64,000 bases of DNA from Billgrantia aerodenitrificans (GTDB lineage Bacteria > Pseudomonadota > Gammaproteobacteria > Pseudomonadales > Halomonadaceae): positions 372,001-436,000 of the forward strand of contig NZ_JABFTV010000003.1 in NCBI RefSeq assembly GCF_021404405.1. The letters are read 5' to 3'. The stretch's first letter is position 1; each line of letters begins with the position of its first letter. The position numbers and the translations under genes were made by a program. The notes beneath the pieces are model-generated. The model saw nothing but the letters and a program-made list of their open reading frames with translations. It did no database searches and was not told where the DNA came from. Below, piece by piece: positions 1-9,709 of this stretch.

Positions 1-775
1 TGTGCATGTCCTCGGTGGCCTCCTCTTCGGCCACGTCCATGGCGTCGTCGTAGGTGACGATGCCGACCAGGCGCTCACCCTCCAGTACCGGCAAGGCGAG
101 GAGATCATAGCGGGCGATCAGTCTGGCCACCTCTTCCTGTGGGGTGTCGATGCCGACCCAGATGACCTCTTCGGTCATCAGTTCGGCCAGCTGGGTCTCG
201 CTGCTGGCCAGGATGATTTCACGCAGCGACACGGTGCCGAGAAACCGCCCCGAGGTGTCGATGCAGTAGACCTGATAGATGGTTTCGACATCGGCGCCCT
301 TGAGCCTCAACGTCTGCATGGCGCGGGCCACACTGTAATAGGCGGGAATGGCCATGAACGCCGAGGTCATGATGGCGCCCGCCGTGCCTTCCGCATGACG
401 AGCCAGCTTCAACAGGTCGTCGCGCACCGTAGGCGGCAGCGCCTTGAGCAAGGTCTGCTGGCGCTCTCTGTCGAGCTGCTTGAAATAGTCGACACGCTCA
501 TCGGCACTCATGTGCGCGACCAACTCGGCTAGCTCCGATACGGGCATGCCAGCGGTAGCGGCCAACTGTTCCTGCGGCTCCAGGAAGCCCAGCGTGGCGG
601 CCCGCTTGTCGAGCGGCACGCAGTGCAGCAGCACGGCCATTCTCGACGCCGGCTCATGGTGGCCGACCTGGGCGAGATCGGCCGGATTCAGTTCGCTGGC
701 CAGGGTTTCGACCAGGGCAGTGTCCTGATCCTGCAGGGCCTTGTGCAATTCGGCGGCAATGATGCTGTAGCTCAT
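1..775 (-). CDS. mgtE: Magnesium transporter MgtE, N-terminal part (cut by window edge)
   Basis: This is the first 258 codons of a second MgtE-type Mg2+ channel, cut at the window edge. The visible part holds the acidic cytoplasmic N domain (about residues 1-125) and most of the tandem CBS domains that sense Mg2+ and gate the pore; the membrane domain lies outside. It aligns along its length with the complete mgtE just upstream in transcription, including the shared start MSY and closely matching CBS stretches. The ATG at 775 has a GGGAGA ribosome site. The two genes lie in tandem 100 bp apart on the same strand. Family assignment is firm; the C-terminal channel cannot be checked here. Confidence 0.9.
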   Translation of the reverse strand, partial: MSYSIIAAELHKALQDQDTALVETLASELNPADLAQVGHHEPASRMAVLLHCVPLDKRAATLGFLEPQEQLAATAGMPVSELAELVAHMSADERVDYFKQLDRERQQTLLKALPPTVRDDLLKLARHAEGTAGAIMTSAFMAIPAYYSVARAMQTLRLKGADVETIYQVYCIDTSGRFLGTVSLREIILASSETQLAELMTEEVIWVGIDTPQEEVARLIARYDLLALPVLEGERLVGIVTYDDAMDVAEEEATEDMH

Positions 776-850
776 GGCAGCTCTCCCGTGCGAGCCAGGG
801 GCCGTAGCCTCTGGCTGTGATAGCGCTTGTTCATTGAAGGGAGATGACAC

Positions 851-868
851 CGCTGGCCGTTGCCAGCG
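851..868. other. Hairpin between the two mgtE genes
   Basis: A perfect 7-bp stem (CGCTGGC / GCCAGCG) with a 4-base loop lies just after the stop of the complete mgtE. No T-run follows on the minus strand, so it may be a weak terminator, a processing site, or chance. Confidence 0.35.
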
Positions 869-875
869 GGCATGG

Positions 876-2228
876 CTAGATGGTTGGTAGGCCCAGCACC
901 GAGGTAGCGATGGCGAAATAGATCAACACACCGACCCCATCGGCAATGGAGGTCACCAACGGCGCCGAGGCGGTGGCCGGATCCCAGCCGATGCGGTTGA
1001 GAATGAACGGCAGCACCATGCCGATCAGGCTGCCCACGATCACGATCAGCACCATGCTCATGGCCACCACCATGGCGATCTCGGTACCGGCGCGGAAGAT
1101 GCCCACCACCGATACCGCCAGCGCCATGGTCAGGCCCAGCCCCATGGCCACCAGCACCTCGCGGCCCAGCAGCCGGGTCCAGTCGCGGGTGCGCACGTCG
1201 CCGGTGGCCATGCCGCGCACCATCAGGGTGGCGGCCTGGGAGCCGGCGTTGCCGCCGCTGTCCACCAGCAGCGGCAGGAAGAACACCAGCGCGATGTAGG
1301 CCTCGATGGTCTCCTCGAAGTAGGCGATACCGGCGCCGGAGAAGATGTTGGCGAACACCAGCAGCACCAGCCACACCACCCGCTTGCGGTAGAGATCGAA
1401 CAGGCTGGCGGTGCGCAGACTGCCACCGAGCTTGCCGATGGACATACCCTTGTGCATGTCTTCGGTGGCCTCTTCCTCGGCCACGTCCATGGCGTCGTCA
1501 TAGGTGACGATGCCCACCAGGCGCTCCCCGCCATTGATCACGGGCAGGGCCAGCAGGTCGTAGCGGGCGATCAGCTTGGCCACTTCCTCCTGGGGTGTGT
1601 CGACACTGGCCCAGACGATCTCTTCGGTGATGAGATCGCGTACCAGGGCGTCCGGCGCGGCGAGAATCAGCTCACGCAGAGAAAGGGTACCGACCAGACG
1701 CTCGGCCTCGTCGATGCAGTAGATCTGATAGATCGTTTCGGCATCCGGCCCCTTGGTGCGTACCAGTTTCAAGGCTTCCGCCACCGGGATACCAATCGGC
1801 ACGGCCATGTAATCCGAGGTCATGATCGCCCCGGCCGTTCCTTCTTCGTAGCTGGCCAGCTTGCGCAGGTCTTCCCGCTCCTCCTTGGCCAGGGTGCGCA
1901 GCAAGGCCTGCTGTCGATCCTCGTCGAGCAGCTTGAACAGGTCGGCACGCTCGTCGGCGTTCATGTGCTGCAGCAGTTCGCCAAGCTTGCTGTCGGTCAG
2001 CGTGGCGGCGAGCTCCTCCTGCAGCGCCACGCTCAAATAGCCGAACGCCACCGCACGCTGGTCGAGCGGCAGGTGCTGCAGGAGCGAAAGCACGGTATCG
2101 GTGTGCTCGTGCTGGACGAATTCGGCCAGGTCGGCCGGCTGCATTTCGGCGATCAGGCGCTCGATGGCTTCCTGATCGCGACGCTGCATGGCGCTGCGCA
2201 GAGAGGCAGCGAGAATGGCATAGCTCAT
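876..2228 (-). CDS. mgtE: Magnesium transporter MgtE
   Basis: Complete 450-residue MgtE-family Mg2+ channel of the inner membrane. Order of parts: MgtE N domain (about 1-125), two CBS domains (about 130-250), then five hydrophobic helices (about 280-450), which form the dimeric pore in characterised members. Length is normal for the family. The start at 2228 (MSY) is preferred over upstream in-frame starts because AGGAG lies 8 bases before it and because the neighbouring paralogue starts with the same residues. It lies next to a second mgtE, an unusual tandem duplication. No recognised magnesium riboswitch was seen upstream. Confidence 0.94.
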   Translation of the reverse strand: MSYAILAASLRSAMQRRDQEAIERLIAEMQPADLAEFVQHEHTDTVLSLLQHLPLDQRAVAFGYLSVALQEELAATLTDSKLGELLQHMNADERADLFKLLDEDRQQALLRTLAKEEREDLRKLASYEEGTAGAIMTSDYMAVPIGIPVAEALKLVRTKGPDAETIYQIYCIDEAERLVGTLSLRELILAAPDALVRDLITEEIVWASVDTPQEEVAKLIARYDLLALPVINGGERLVGIVTYDDAMDVAEEEATEDMHKGMSIGKLGGSLRTASLFDLYRKRVVWLVLLVFANIFSGAGIAYFEETIEAYIALVFFLPLLVDSGGNAGSQAATLMVRGMATGDVRTRDWTRLLGREVLVAMGLGLTMALAVSVVGIFRAGTEIAMVVAMSMVLIVIVGSLIGMVLPFILNRIGWDPATASAPLVTSIADGVGVLIYFAIATSVLGLPTI

Positions 2229-2581
2229 GGTCGGGCTCCTGGCGCGCATCGGCACGTGCGCGCAGAAGCCTTTGGCTGGACCTTAGAGAGTCAGGTCCGG
2301 CAAGGGCCGGGGCGCGCGCGGCGGTGCAGCGCTGATAGCTGGAATGTCCGTCGTTGTCTGTCGACTCGGAGGTTCCATAACGTCCTCGGGAAAATGGGGT
2401 GTCGCCGCCATTCGGTGGCGCGGGCATTCTAGGCCGGTCATTGCCGATCCGCAATATCGGCACGAGCCGCGGAATTGTAACGCCTTACGGCGGACAATCG
2501 GGAAGGGGGCGTGTATCCTCTTCGCGTCCGGTCGTGCGTTTGCTGCACTGCATATGCTTTGCCATCGGGAGAGTGCCAGGA
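2229..2581. other. Divergent intergenic region, mgtE / uppP
   Basis: About 350 bp between divergent genes, so promoters for both must lie here, but I could not pick convincing -35/-10 pairs. A 7-bp stem-loop, TGCCGAT / ATCGGCA, is visible at 2442-2462. No credible small gene was found. Confidence 0.5.
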
Positions 2582-3394
2582 ATGGATTGGCTCCAGGTCG
2601 TTGTATTGTCAGTGGTTCAGGGATTGACCGAGTTCCTGCCGATTTCGAGTTCCGCCCATCTGATTCTGGTGCCGGTGCTCACCGACTGGGACGACCAGGG
2701 GCTGACCTTCGACGTGGCGGTGCATCTGGGCAGCCTGCTGGCGGTGGTGCTCTATTTCCGTCATGACCTGCGCCGCATGGGCGCCAGTTGGGCCATGTCG
2801 CTGCGGCGTCGCAGCCTGCGCCAAGGCGTCGAAGATCCAAATGCCCGGCTGGCGTGGTGGGTGCTGCTGGCCACGATTCCGGTGTGCGTGGCCGGCTTCA
2901 TTCTGCATGACGCCATCAGCGTCAGCATGCGTTCGCCGATCCTGATCGGCGTTACCCTGATCGGCTTCGGCCTGCTGCTGGGATATGCTGACTGGAACAA
3001 GCGAGCGGGGCGAAGTGAGTACCAGCTTACCTTGCGCGATGCGATGTTCATCGGTGCCGCTCAGGCGCTGGCGCTGATCCCCGGTACGTCGCGCTCCGGC
3101 ATCACCATGACGGCGGCGCTGCTGCTGGGCATGAGCCGTGAGGGAGCGGCGCGCTTCTCGTTTTTGCTGTCGATCCCGGTCACAGCCCTGGCGTCGGGTT
3201 TGGAAATCCACGGAGCGCTGCAGGTGCCGCGCGAGATCGACTGGCAAGCGATGGCGGCAGGGGTGGTGCTGTCGGGGGTGAGCGCCTATATCTGCATTCA
3301 CTACTTCATCGCCTTCATCAAGCGGATCGGAATGCAGCCTTTCGTTGTCTACCGCATCGTGCTTGGGTTATGGCTGCTGTGGATCTTCTGGTAG
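2582..3394 (+). CDS. uppP: Undecaprenyl-diphosphatase UppP (BacA)
   Basis: Integral membrane phosphatase that converts undecaprenyl diphosphate to undecaprenyl phosphate, recycling the lipid carrier for peptidoglycan and other envelope polymers. The 270 residues match the family length. The N-terminal motif of the family (QGLTEFLPISSSAHL, residues about 13-27) and the second conserved region PGTSRSG (about residue 170) are intact. The start at ATG 2582 follows GGGAGAG; the open frame extends upstream, but without homology. A PAP2-type phosphatase at 9693-10295 may be an alternative enzyme for the same reaction. Confidence 0.95.
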   Translation: MDWLQVVVLSVVQGLTEFLPISSSAHLILVPVLTDWDDQGLTFDVAVHLGSLLAVVLYFRHDLRRMGASWAMSLRRRSLRQGVEDPNARLAWWVLLATIPVCVAGFILHDAISVSMRSPILIGVTLIGFGLLLGYADWNKRAGRSEYQLTLRDAMFIGAAQALALIPGTSRSGITMTAALLLGMSREGAARFSFLLSIPVTALASGLEIHGALQVPREIDWQAMAAGVVLSGVSAYICIHYFIAFIKRIGMQPFVVYRIVLGLWLLWIFW

Positions 3395-3425
3395 CCCGCC
3401 TACTCTATCGAGGAGTCCTGATATC

Positions 3426-4496
3426 ATGACCTCTGTCCTGCGTCTCGTGGCAGCCTTTGCCTTGAGCCTGATGCTGCTTCTCAGTGGATGCTCCGAAAAC
3501 GACCGTCCGCTGGATTCGCCGGTACGTCTCGAAGGCGCCATCTTCGGCTCCTTCTATCAGGTGACCATCGCCGACAGTCTGACCCAGGGGCAGGCGCGCG
3601 AACTGGAAGAGGGGCTGCTCGAAGTGCTCGAGCAGGTGGATGCGTCCATGTCGATCTATCGTGAAGACGCGGAGCTGATAGCCTTCAATCAGTCGCCGGT
3701 AGGGGAGTGGCAGCCGCTCTCCAACGAGCTGATCGAGGTGCTGGCAATTAGCCAGTCGGTGGCCGAGAGCAGCAACGGCGCCTTCGACGTGACCATCGGC
3801 GGGCTGGTCAACCTGTGGAGCTTCGGCTCCGAGGCCCGTCCGCGGGAAGTGCCGGATGACGAGACCCTGCAGGCCCGTCTTGCCGAGGTGGGGCCCGACA
3901 GTATCGAGGTCGACGAGAACGCCATGCAGGCGCGCCGGTTGCGCGACGTGTTCGTCGATCTTGGCGGTGTGGCCAAGGGGCACGGTACCGACCGGGTGGC
4001 CTCCTACCTGGATGGCGAAGGCATCGAACACTATCTGGTCAACCTGGGTGGCGATCTGGTGGCGCGCGGCTACCGTGATGCCGACGGCGAGCCATGGCGC
4101 ATCGGCATCGAGGCACCGCTGGACGATCGTCAGGAAGCGACGCAGATCGTGCCGGTGCAGGATATCTCGATTGCCACCTCCGGCGATTACCGCAACTATT
4201 TCGAAGAGGAGGGGCGGCGCTTCTCACACACCATCGACCCGCGAACCGGTCATCCCATCGAACATCGGGTGGCCTCGGTAACGGTGGCGCACCCCTCGAA
4301 TGCCTGGGCCGACGCCTGGGCCACGGCGATGCTGGTGCTGGGTGAAGAGGAGAGTCTGGCCCTGGCCCGTGAGCAGGACCTCAAGGTGCTGCTGCTGGTA
4401 CGTGAAGGCGAAGGCTGGCGGAGCGTGGCGAGCCCGGCCTTCGCGGAACGCTTCGGTGGGGAGCTGAGCGAAGAAATGGACCTCGAGGTGCGCTGA
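3426..4496 (+). CDS. apbE: FAD:protein FMN transferase (ApbE lipoprotein)
   Basis: A 356-residue ApbE-family protein. Such enzymes transfer FMN from FAD to threonines of membrane proteins such as NqrB/NqrC and RnfD/RnfG. The first 20 residues are a lipoprotein signal ending in the lipobox LSGC, so the mature protein is probably anchored facing the periplasm. Family motifs seen include GSFYQ near the start, FDVTIGGLVNLW, the GG-A-KG motif and the C-terminal HTIDPRTG. AGGAG precedes the ATG at 3426. No nqr or rnf genes are in the window, so targets lie elsewhere. Confidence 0.93.
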   Translation: MTSVLRLVAAFALSLMLLLSGCSENDRPLDSPVRLEGAIFGSFYQVTIADSLTQGQARELEEGLLEVLEQVDASMSIYREDAELIAFNQSPVGEWQPLSNELIEVLAISQSVAESSNGAFDVTIGGLVNLWSFGSEARPREVPDDETLQARLAEVGPDSIEVDENAMQARRLRDVFVDLGGVAKGHGTDRVASYLDGEGIEHYLVNLGGDLVARGYRDADGEPWRIGIEAPLDDRQEATQIVPVQDISIATSGDYRNYFEEEGRRFSHTIDPRTGHPIEHRVASVTVAHPSNAWADAWATAMLVLGEEESLALAREQDLKVLLLVREGEGWRSVASPAFAERFGGELSEEMDLEVR

Positions 4497-4592
4497 ACCG
4501 CCGGCAAAGAGCGGTGTACGGTCCATGTTGAGCGATGGGTGCCGCCTGGTCCCTGATGAACTGAAGCCAATCGAATGGACAAGGAGTCTTCG

Positions 4593-5960
4593 ATGACCCT
4601 GGATGTGGTGATCCTTGCCGCCGGGCAGGGTACGCGGATGCGTTCGACCCTGCCCAAAGTGCTGCATCGCCTGGCCGGCAAGCCGATGGTGCGTCACGTA
4701 CTCGATACCGCCCTCGAACTCGAGGCGGAACGCCTGCACGTCGTGGTCGGCCACGGTGCCGAGCGGGTGCGCGAGGCACTCGCTGAATACCCGGTACGCT
4801 TTGCCCTGCAGGCCGAACAGAAGGGCACCGGCCATGCCGTGGCTCAGGCGCTGGATGGCCTGGGTGACGGCAAGGTGCTGGTGCTGTACGGCGACGTGCC
4901 GCTGATTCGTCGCGAGACGCTGGCGGCACTGCTGGCCGAAGTGAGCGAGTCGCGCATGGCGCTGCTCACCGTGACCCTGGACGATCCCACCGGCTACGGC
5001 CGTATCCTGCGCAACGCCGACGGCGAGGCGGTGGCCATCGTCGAGCAGAAGGATGCCAGCGAGCGTGAGCTGGCGATCCGCGAATGCAACACCGGCATCA
5101 TGGCCATGACCGCGGCCCAGCTGAAACGCTGGCTGCCGCAGCTCTCCGCCGACAACGCCCAGGGTGAGTACTACCTCACCGACGTCATCGCCATGGCAGC
5201 CGCCGAGGGGGTGGCCATCGCCACGGCCCAGCCGGCCGATGCCATGGAGGTGGAAGGGGTCAACAATCGCCAGCAGATGGCACGCCTGGAGCGTTCCCAC
5301 CAGATGCGGATCGCCGACGAACTCATGGCCCAGGGCGTGGCGTTGATCGATCCGGCACGCCTCGACGTGCGCGGTCGTCTCAGCTGCGGTCATGACGTGG
5401 AGATCGACGTCGGCTGCGTGTTCGAGGGCGATGTGGAGCTGGGCGAAGGGGTGCGCATCGGGTCCCACTGCGTGATTCGCGACAGCCATATCGGCGCCGA
5501 AACCGTCATCGAGCCACACAGCGTGATCGAAGGGACCGTGGCGGCCGGCCACAACCGCATCGGGCCCTTTGCCCGGCTGCGCCCGGGAACGCGCCTGGCG
5601 GTGGGTGCCAAGGTGGGCAATTTCGTCGAGACGAAAAATGCCGAAGTGGGCGAGGGCAGCAAGATCAATCACCTGAGCTATGTGGGCGATGCGCGACTGG
5701 GTCGCGGCGTCAATGTCGGCGCCGGTACCATCACCTGCAACTACGATGGTGCCAACAAGCACCACACCGACATCGGCGACGACGCCTTCATCGGCTCCAA
5801 CACCGCCTTGGTGGCGCCGGTCAGCGTCGGGCGAGGTGCCACGGTGGGGGCCGGCTCGACCATCAGCAAGGACGTGCCCGACAACGCCCTGGCCGTTTCC
5901 CGTGGACGCCAGATCGGCAAGGCCGACTGGGCGCGCCCGGCCAAGAAGACCCGAGACTGA
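4593..5960 (+). CDS. glmU: Bifunctional UDP-GlcNAc pyrophosphorylase / GlcN-1-P acetyltransferase GlmU
   Basis: Cytoplasmic enzyme making UDP-N-acetylglucosamine, the precursor of peptidoglycan and LPS. The 455 residues comprise an N-terminal uridyltransferase domain (LAAGQGTRM at residues 8-16) and a C-terminal left-handed beta-helix acetyltransferase built of hexapeptide repeats (about 250-455). Length equals the usual family length. The start at 4593 is chosen because AAGGAG lies 7 bases before it; an in-frame ATG at 4575 would add six residues. It lies 20 bp before glmS, so the two form an amino-sugar operon. Confidence 0.97.
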   Translation: MTLDVVILAAGQGTRMRSTLPKVLHRLAGKPMVRHVLDTALELEAERLHVVVGHGAERVREALAEYPVRFALQAEQKGTGHAVAQALDGLGDGKVLVLYGDVPLIRRETLAALLAEVSESRMALLTVTLDDPTGYGRILRNADGEAVAIVEQKDASERELAIRECNTGIMAMTAAQLKRWLPQLSADNAQGEYYLTDVIAMAAAEGVAIATAQPADAMEVEGVNNRQQMARLERSHQMRIADELMAQGVALIDPARLDVRGRLSCGHDVEIDVGCVFEGDVELGEGVRIGSHCVIRDSHIGAETVIEPHSVIEGTVAAGHNRIGPFARLRPGTRLAVGAKVGNFVETKNAEVGEGSKINHLSYVGDARLGRGVNVGAGTITCNYDGANKHHTDIGDDAFIGSNTALVAPVSVGRGATVGAGSTISKDVPDNALAVSRGRQIGKADWARPAKKTRD

Positions 5961-5980
5961 CAACAGCGCGAGGAATCGTC

Positions 5981-7816
5981 ATGTGTGGAATCGTCGGTGC
6001 CGTTGCCCAGCGCAACGTGGAAGGCATCCTGCTCGAAGGCTTGAGGCGCCTGGAGTATCGCGGCTACGACTCGGCCGGTATGGCGGTGATCTCTGCCGAT
6101 GGCGAGCTGCAGCGCCGTCGCGCGCTGGGCAAGGTCGCAGCCCTCGAAGCCATGCTCGATGAGGCAGCCCTGCCGGGGCGCTGCGGTATCGCCCACACCC
6201 GCTGGGCCACCCACGGCAAGCCCAGCGAGGAGAACGCCCATCCGCACCAGTCGGGAAGCCGGCTGGCGCTGGTGCACAACGGCATCATCGAGAACCACGA
6301 GCCGCTGCGCCGCGAGCTGGAGGCCGACGGCTATGTCTTCTCCTCGCAGACCGATACCGAAGTGGTGGCGCACCTGCTGGAGCGCGAGTACCGCCATGGC
6401 GGCGGCCTGCTGGCCGCCGTACAGCGAGTGCTCGCTCGCCTGGAAGGTGCCTATGCCCTGGCCGTAGTACATGCTGACGAGCCCGACGTCGTGGTGGGTG
6501 CGCGCAAGGGCAGTCCGCTGGTGGTGGGTGTGGGGATCAATGAAGCCTTCCTCGGCTCCGACCCGCTGGCGCTGCTGCAAGTCACCGACCGATTCATCTA
6601 TCTGCAGGAGGGCGACGTGGTCCGGCTCTCCGACGGCGGCCGGATCGAGATCCACGATGCGCAGGGGCAAGCCGCGCAGCGTGAGACGCATACCTTCGAG
6701 CATGGCGACGGCGCCGCCAGCAAGGGCGAATACCGTCACTACATGTTGAAGGAAATCTACGAGCAGCCGGCGGTGATCGCAGCGGCGCTGGAAGGTCGCC
6801 TGGGCGAGCGTTCGGTGCCGGTCGAGTGCTTCGGCCCCGATGCCGAGGCGCTGTTCGAGCGGGTCAAGCAGGTCCACATCGTTGCCTGCGGTACCAGCTA
6901 TCATGCCGGTCTGGTGGCGCGCTACTGGCTGGAGCGCTATGCCGGCCTCCCCGTCCAGGTGGAAGTCGCCTCGGAGTACCGCTACCGTACGGTGGTGGTA
7001 CCGGACGACACCCTGTTCGTCACGCTGTCGCAGTCCGGCGAGACGGCCGATACCCTGGCGGCGTTGCGTTTTGCCCGCGAGCGGGGCTATCTCGGCAGCC
7101 TGGCTATCTGCAACGTGCCGGGAAGCTCCCTGGTCCGGGAGTCTGACCTTACCCTGATGACCCAGGCCGGCCCCGAGATCGGCGTAGCCTCGACCAAGGC
7201 CTTCACCACCCAGCTCACCGCCCTGATGCTGCTCACACTGGCCCTTGGGCGGGTCAAGGGGCTGGCGGCCGAGACCCAGGCCGAGCTGGTGGCCGGGCTG
7301 CGTTCGTTGCCGCAGCTGGTGGGTCAGGTGCTGAAACTCGATAACGCCATCGAGCGCCTGTCGACCGCCTTTGCCGAGAAGCATCACGCTCTCTTCCTTG
7401 GGCGCGGCGCGCACTTCCCTATCGCCCTGGAGGGCGCGCTCAAGCTCAAGGAGATCTCTTACATCCACGCCGAGGCCTATCCCGCCGGCGAGCTCAAGCA
7501 CGGCCCGCTGGCACTGGTGGACAGCGAGATGCCGGTCATTTCCGTCGCTCCTAACGACGAATTGCTCGACAAGCTCAAGTCCAACCTGCAGGAAGTACGC
7601 GCCCGCGGCGGCGAACTCTTCGTCTTCGCTGACGAGCAGGTCGGCATCGAGGAGGAAGATGGCGTCAGGGTGCTGCCGTTACCCCACGTGCACGACGCTC
7701 TGGCACCGATTCTCTATACCGTGCCGTTGCAGCTGTTGAGTTATCACGTGGCGGTACTCAAGGGCACCGACGTCGATCAGCCGCGCAATCTGGCCAAGTC
7801 GGTAACGGTGGAGTGA
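5981..7816 (+). CDS. glmS: Glutamine-fructose-6-phosphate aminotransferase GlmS
   Basis: First committed enzyme of amino-sugar synthesis: fructose-6-phosphate plus glutamine gives glucosamine-6-phosphate. The 611 residues start MCGIVG, with the catalytic Cys2 of the N-terminal glutaminase domain. Two SIS isomerase domains follow (about 285-425 and 455-600), and the protein ends in the family's typical NLAKSVTVE. It lies directly downstream of glmU and is followed by a perfect 14-bp hairpin that probably ends the transcript. Confidence 0.97.
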   Translation: MCGIVGAVAQRNVEGILLEGLRRLEYRGYDSAGMAVISADGELQRRRALGKVAALEAMLDEAALPGRCGIAHTRWATHGKPSEENAHPHQSGSRLALVHNGIIENHEPLRRELEADGYVFSSQTDTEVVAHLLEREYRHGGGLLAAVQRVLARLEGAYALAVVHADEPDVVVGARKGSPLVVGVGINEAFLGSDPLALLQVTDRFIYLQEGDVVRLSDGGRIEIHDAQGQAAQRETHTFEHGDGAASKGEYRHYMLKEIYEQPAVIAAALEGRLGERSVPVECFGPDAEALFERVKQVHIVACGTSYHAGLVARYWLERYAGLPVQVEVASEYRYRTVVVPDDTLFVTLSQSGETADTLAALRFARERGYLGSLAICNVPGSSLVRESDLTLMTQAGPEIGVASTKAFTTQLTALMLLTLALGRVKGLAAETQAELVAGLRSLPQLVGQVLKLDNAIERLSTAFAEKHHALFLGRGAHFPIALEGALKLKEISYIHAEAYPAGELKHGPLALVDSEMPVISVAPNDELLDKLKSNLQEVRARGGELFVFADEQVGIEEEDGVRVLPLPHVHDALAPILYTVPLQLLSYHVAVLKGTDVDQPRNLAKSVTVE

Positions 7817-7874
7817 ACCCAGGATACTTCAGCTTACTTTTCTCGTTTCCTGTCGTTAAACTTTGACCTTGAAC

Positions 7875-7905
7875 TAGGCAGCAACAAGTGACTTGTTGCT
7901 GCCTA
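7875..7905 (+). terminator. Hairpin terminator after glmS
   Basis: A perfect 14-bp inverted repeat (TAGGCAGCAACAAG and its complement) with a 3-base loop lies 58 bp after glmS and is followed by an A/T-rich tail (ATTTCAATT). It probably ends glmU-glmS transcription. Confidence 0.7.
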
Positions 7906-7942
7906 ATTTCAATTAAACGAAGAACGAGAAAAGGATATCGAC

Positions 7943-9652
7943 GTGGGGAATGGACAGAAACGTCAGGGAAGTTTACTGAAGCGCTTGCTGGTGATCAGCG
8001 CAGGGCTCGTGCTTGTGGTGGGCCTGGGGGCTCCCTATTGGTTGGGCCAGCAGGTGGAAAAGCATTACGCCGACTATCTGCAACAGTTGCAGCGCTTCGA
8101 CTATATACAGGTCGAGAACCCGGTATATGAACGTGGCTGGTTCCAAGCCAGTGCCAGTTATGAACTCATCATCGAGCCCGAACTTGCTCAGGCGTACGAG
8201 CCTCTCCTTGATGCAGAAATGGGGCTGTCGTTCGAGGGAGAGCCGCTCAGAATAGTCGTCAACGACCGCATCACCCATGGCCCTTTCATGGGCGCTCTGG
8301 CCACGTTCGAGGGACGAGCCGAGGCGTCGGGTTGGCTGTTCGAACAGGCCATCCAACTGGAAGAAGACGAGGATTTCACCCGCTATGCCGGCAGGGTCGG
8401 CTTCGATCAGATGGTAGAGGGCGAATGGGAACCCATGGCGGTAACGCTGGCCTCGGGTCCGCTACTCAATGATTTGGGTGTGGAGATGCGTTACGAGGGG
8501 GAATACCTGGGCGGTGAGTTCCACTACGACCCCAGTTCGGGAGAGTATCGCAGTACGAATCGTCTGGGGCAGTCCCGGTTGGTGGAGCCCTCGGCCGTTC
8601 ACACCTTCGAGGGCTCTACCACCGACCTGGTGATTTCTTTTCCCCAGGGAGTGCTGCGTGAAATCACGCTGCGATCGAACGATGCGCCGATGTCGACGGA
8701 GAGTCGCGATCTGCAAGAGGTGGGCAACTCCCGCATCGAAGGACAGAGCGTCGAGATCAAGTTCCTGTTCGATGATCAGGGCCGCTTCGCAGATCTGGTA
8801 GCGCACTTCGAGATGCAGGGCTTCGAGTCCGAAGCGCCCGACCTCTATTTCACCATGGATGGTCTAGCAGCCGATTTCACGGCGACTCGCCAGGGCGATA
8901 GCAGCTGGTATGGCCAGCTGGGCCTCAGCCTCGACGGCTTGGCGGTGCGCGAGCAGTTCTCACCGGGCTTTACCGCGCAAAGCGCCACGGTTCGCCTGGG
9001 GCTGGAGCCGGAATCCGAGGAGCACTTCCAACTGGCGCAGCTATGGGCGGCCGAGGGGCTGCAGATTCAGGGCCTGGAAGAGCCGATCGCTTTCCATGTC
9101 GAATCCAGCTACGGGCAGCTGTCGCGTACTGAGTACGACACCCTGTGGAGCCTGATCTACGAAGCCATTGCCAGCTTCCAGTGGAACGACCCTGATGCCC
9201 TGCTGCCCATTTTCGAGCGCATGGGTGAGGCCGGCGAGGCGCTGATGGCGGGCCGCTCCGTGCTCACCATCAAGCCGGCCACCTTCAGCATGGGCGATGC
9301 GGACATCGTGCTGGCGCTGGAAGCCGACCTGCTGCTTCAGGACATTGCCGGTCTCGACGAGAGCTTTCTGCTCGATGCGGAAAACCGCCTGGACCTGAGC
9401 GTGGAGGCTTCCGCCATGCTGCTGCACCGGGTGAGCCGTGAAGTCCTGCGTCAGCAGTACAATGGCATGCTTTCGGGCAATGAGCTCGATGCCATGGCCA
9501 AGGAGGTGGTGGCTGGAAGCGTGGAGCCGATGCTCGAGATGGGCGTCGTTCGCCGCGAGCAGGACGGTAGCTACACCTTGAAGGTGCAGCTACAGGACGG
9601 CCAGTTGCTGGTGAACGGCGAACCCGGCGAGTGGCTGCTGGAGCAGTTCTGA
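7943..9652 (+). CDS. YdgA-like DUF945 family protein
   Basis: A 569-residue protein resembling the DUF945/YdgA family, whose members are membrane- or envelope-associated with poorly defined function. One hydrophobic segment (about residues 13-33) would anchor it in the inner membrane. The rest is a long soluble region without obvious catalytic motifs, rich in short alternating hydrophobic strands. The start is a GTG with AAGGAT 6 bases upstream. It follows the glmS terminator and so has its own promoter. Family assignment rests on overall pattern (N-terminal anchor, length, GPF-type motif near residue 112) and is fairly likely. Confidence 0.72.
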   Translation: MGNGQKRQGSLLKRLLVISAGLVLVVGLGAPYWLGQQVEKHYADYLQQLQRFDYIQVENPVYERGWFQASASYELIIEPELAQAYEPLLDAEMGLSFEGEPLRIVVNDRITHGPFMGALATFEGRAEASGWLFEQAIQLEEDEDFTRYAGRVGFDQMVEGEWEPMAVTLASGPLLNDLGVEMRYEGEYLGGEFHYDPSSGEYRSTNRLGQSRLVEPSAVHTFEGSTTDLVISFPQGVLREITLRSNDAPMSTESRDLQEVGNSRIEGQSVEIKFLFDDQGRFADLVAHFEMQGFESEAPDLYFTMDGLAADFTATRQGDSSWYGQLGLSLDGLAVREQFSPGFTAQSATVRLGLEPESEEHFQLAQLWAAEGLQIQGLEEPIAFHVESSYGQLSRTEYDTLWSLIYEAIASFQWNDPDALLPIFERMGEAGEALMAGRSVLTIKPATFSMGDADIVLALEADLLLQDIAGLDESFLLDAENRLDLSVEASAMLLHRVSREVLRQQYNGMLSGNELDAMAKEVVAGSVEPMLEMGVVRREQDGSYTLKVQLQDGQLLVNGEPGEWLLEQF

Positions 9653-9678
9653 GCCGCTGCGAAGAAACGCTGAACTGG

Positions 9679-9709
9679 GCTGGGTGGCGCGCTCAGCGCT
9701 CCACCCAGC
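9679..9709. terminator. Possible shared terminator, DUF945 gene / PAP2 gene
   Basis: GCTGGGTGG at 9679-9687 pairs with CCACCCAGC at 9701-9709. The hairpin spans the end of the PAP2 gene and lies between two convergent genes. No strong T-run is seen on either side. Confidence 0.35.
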
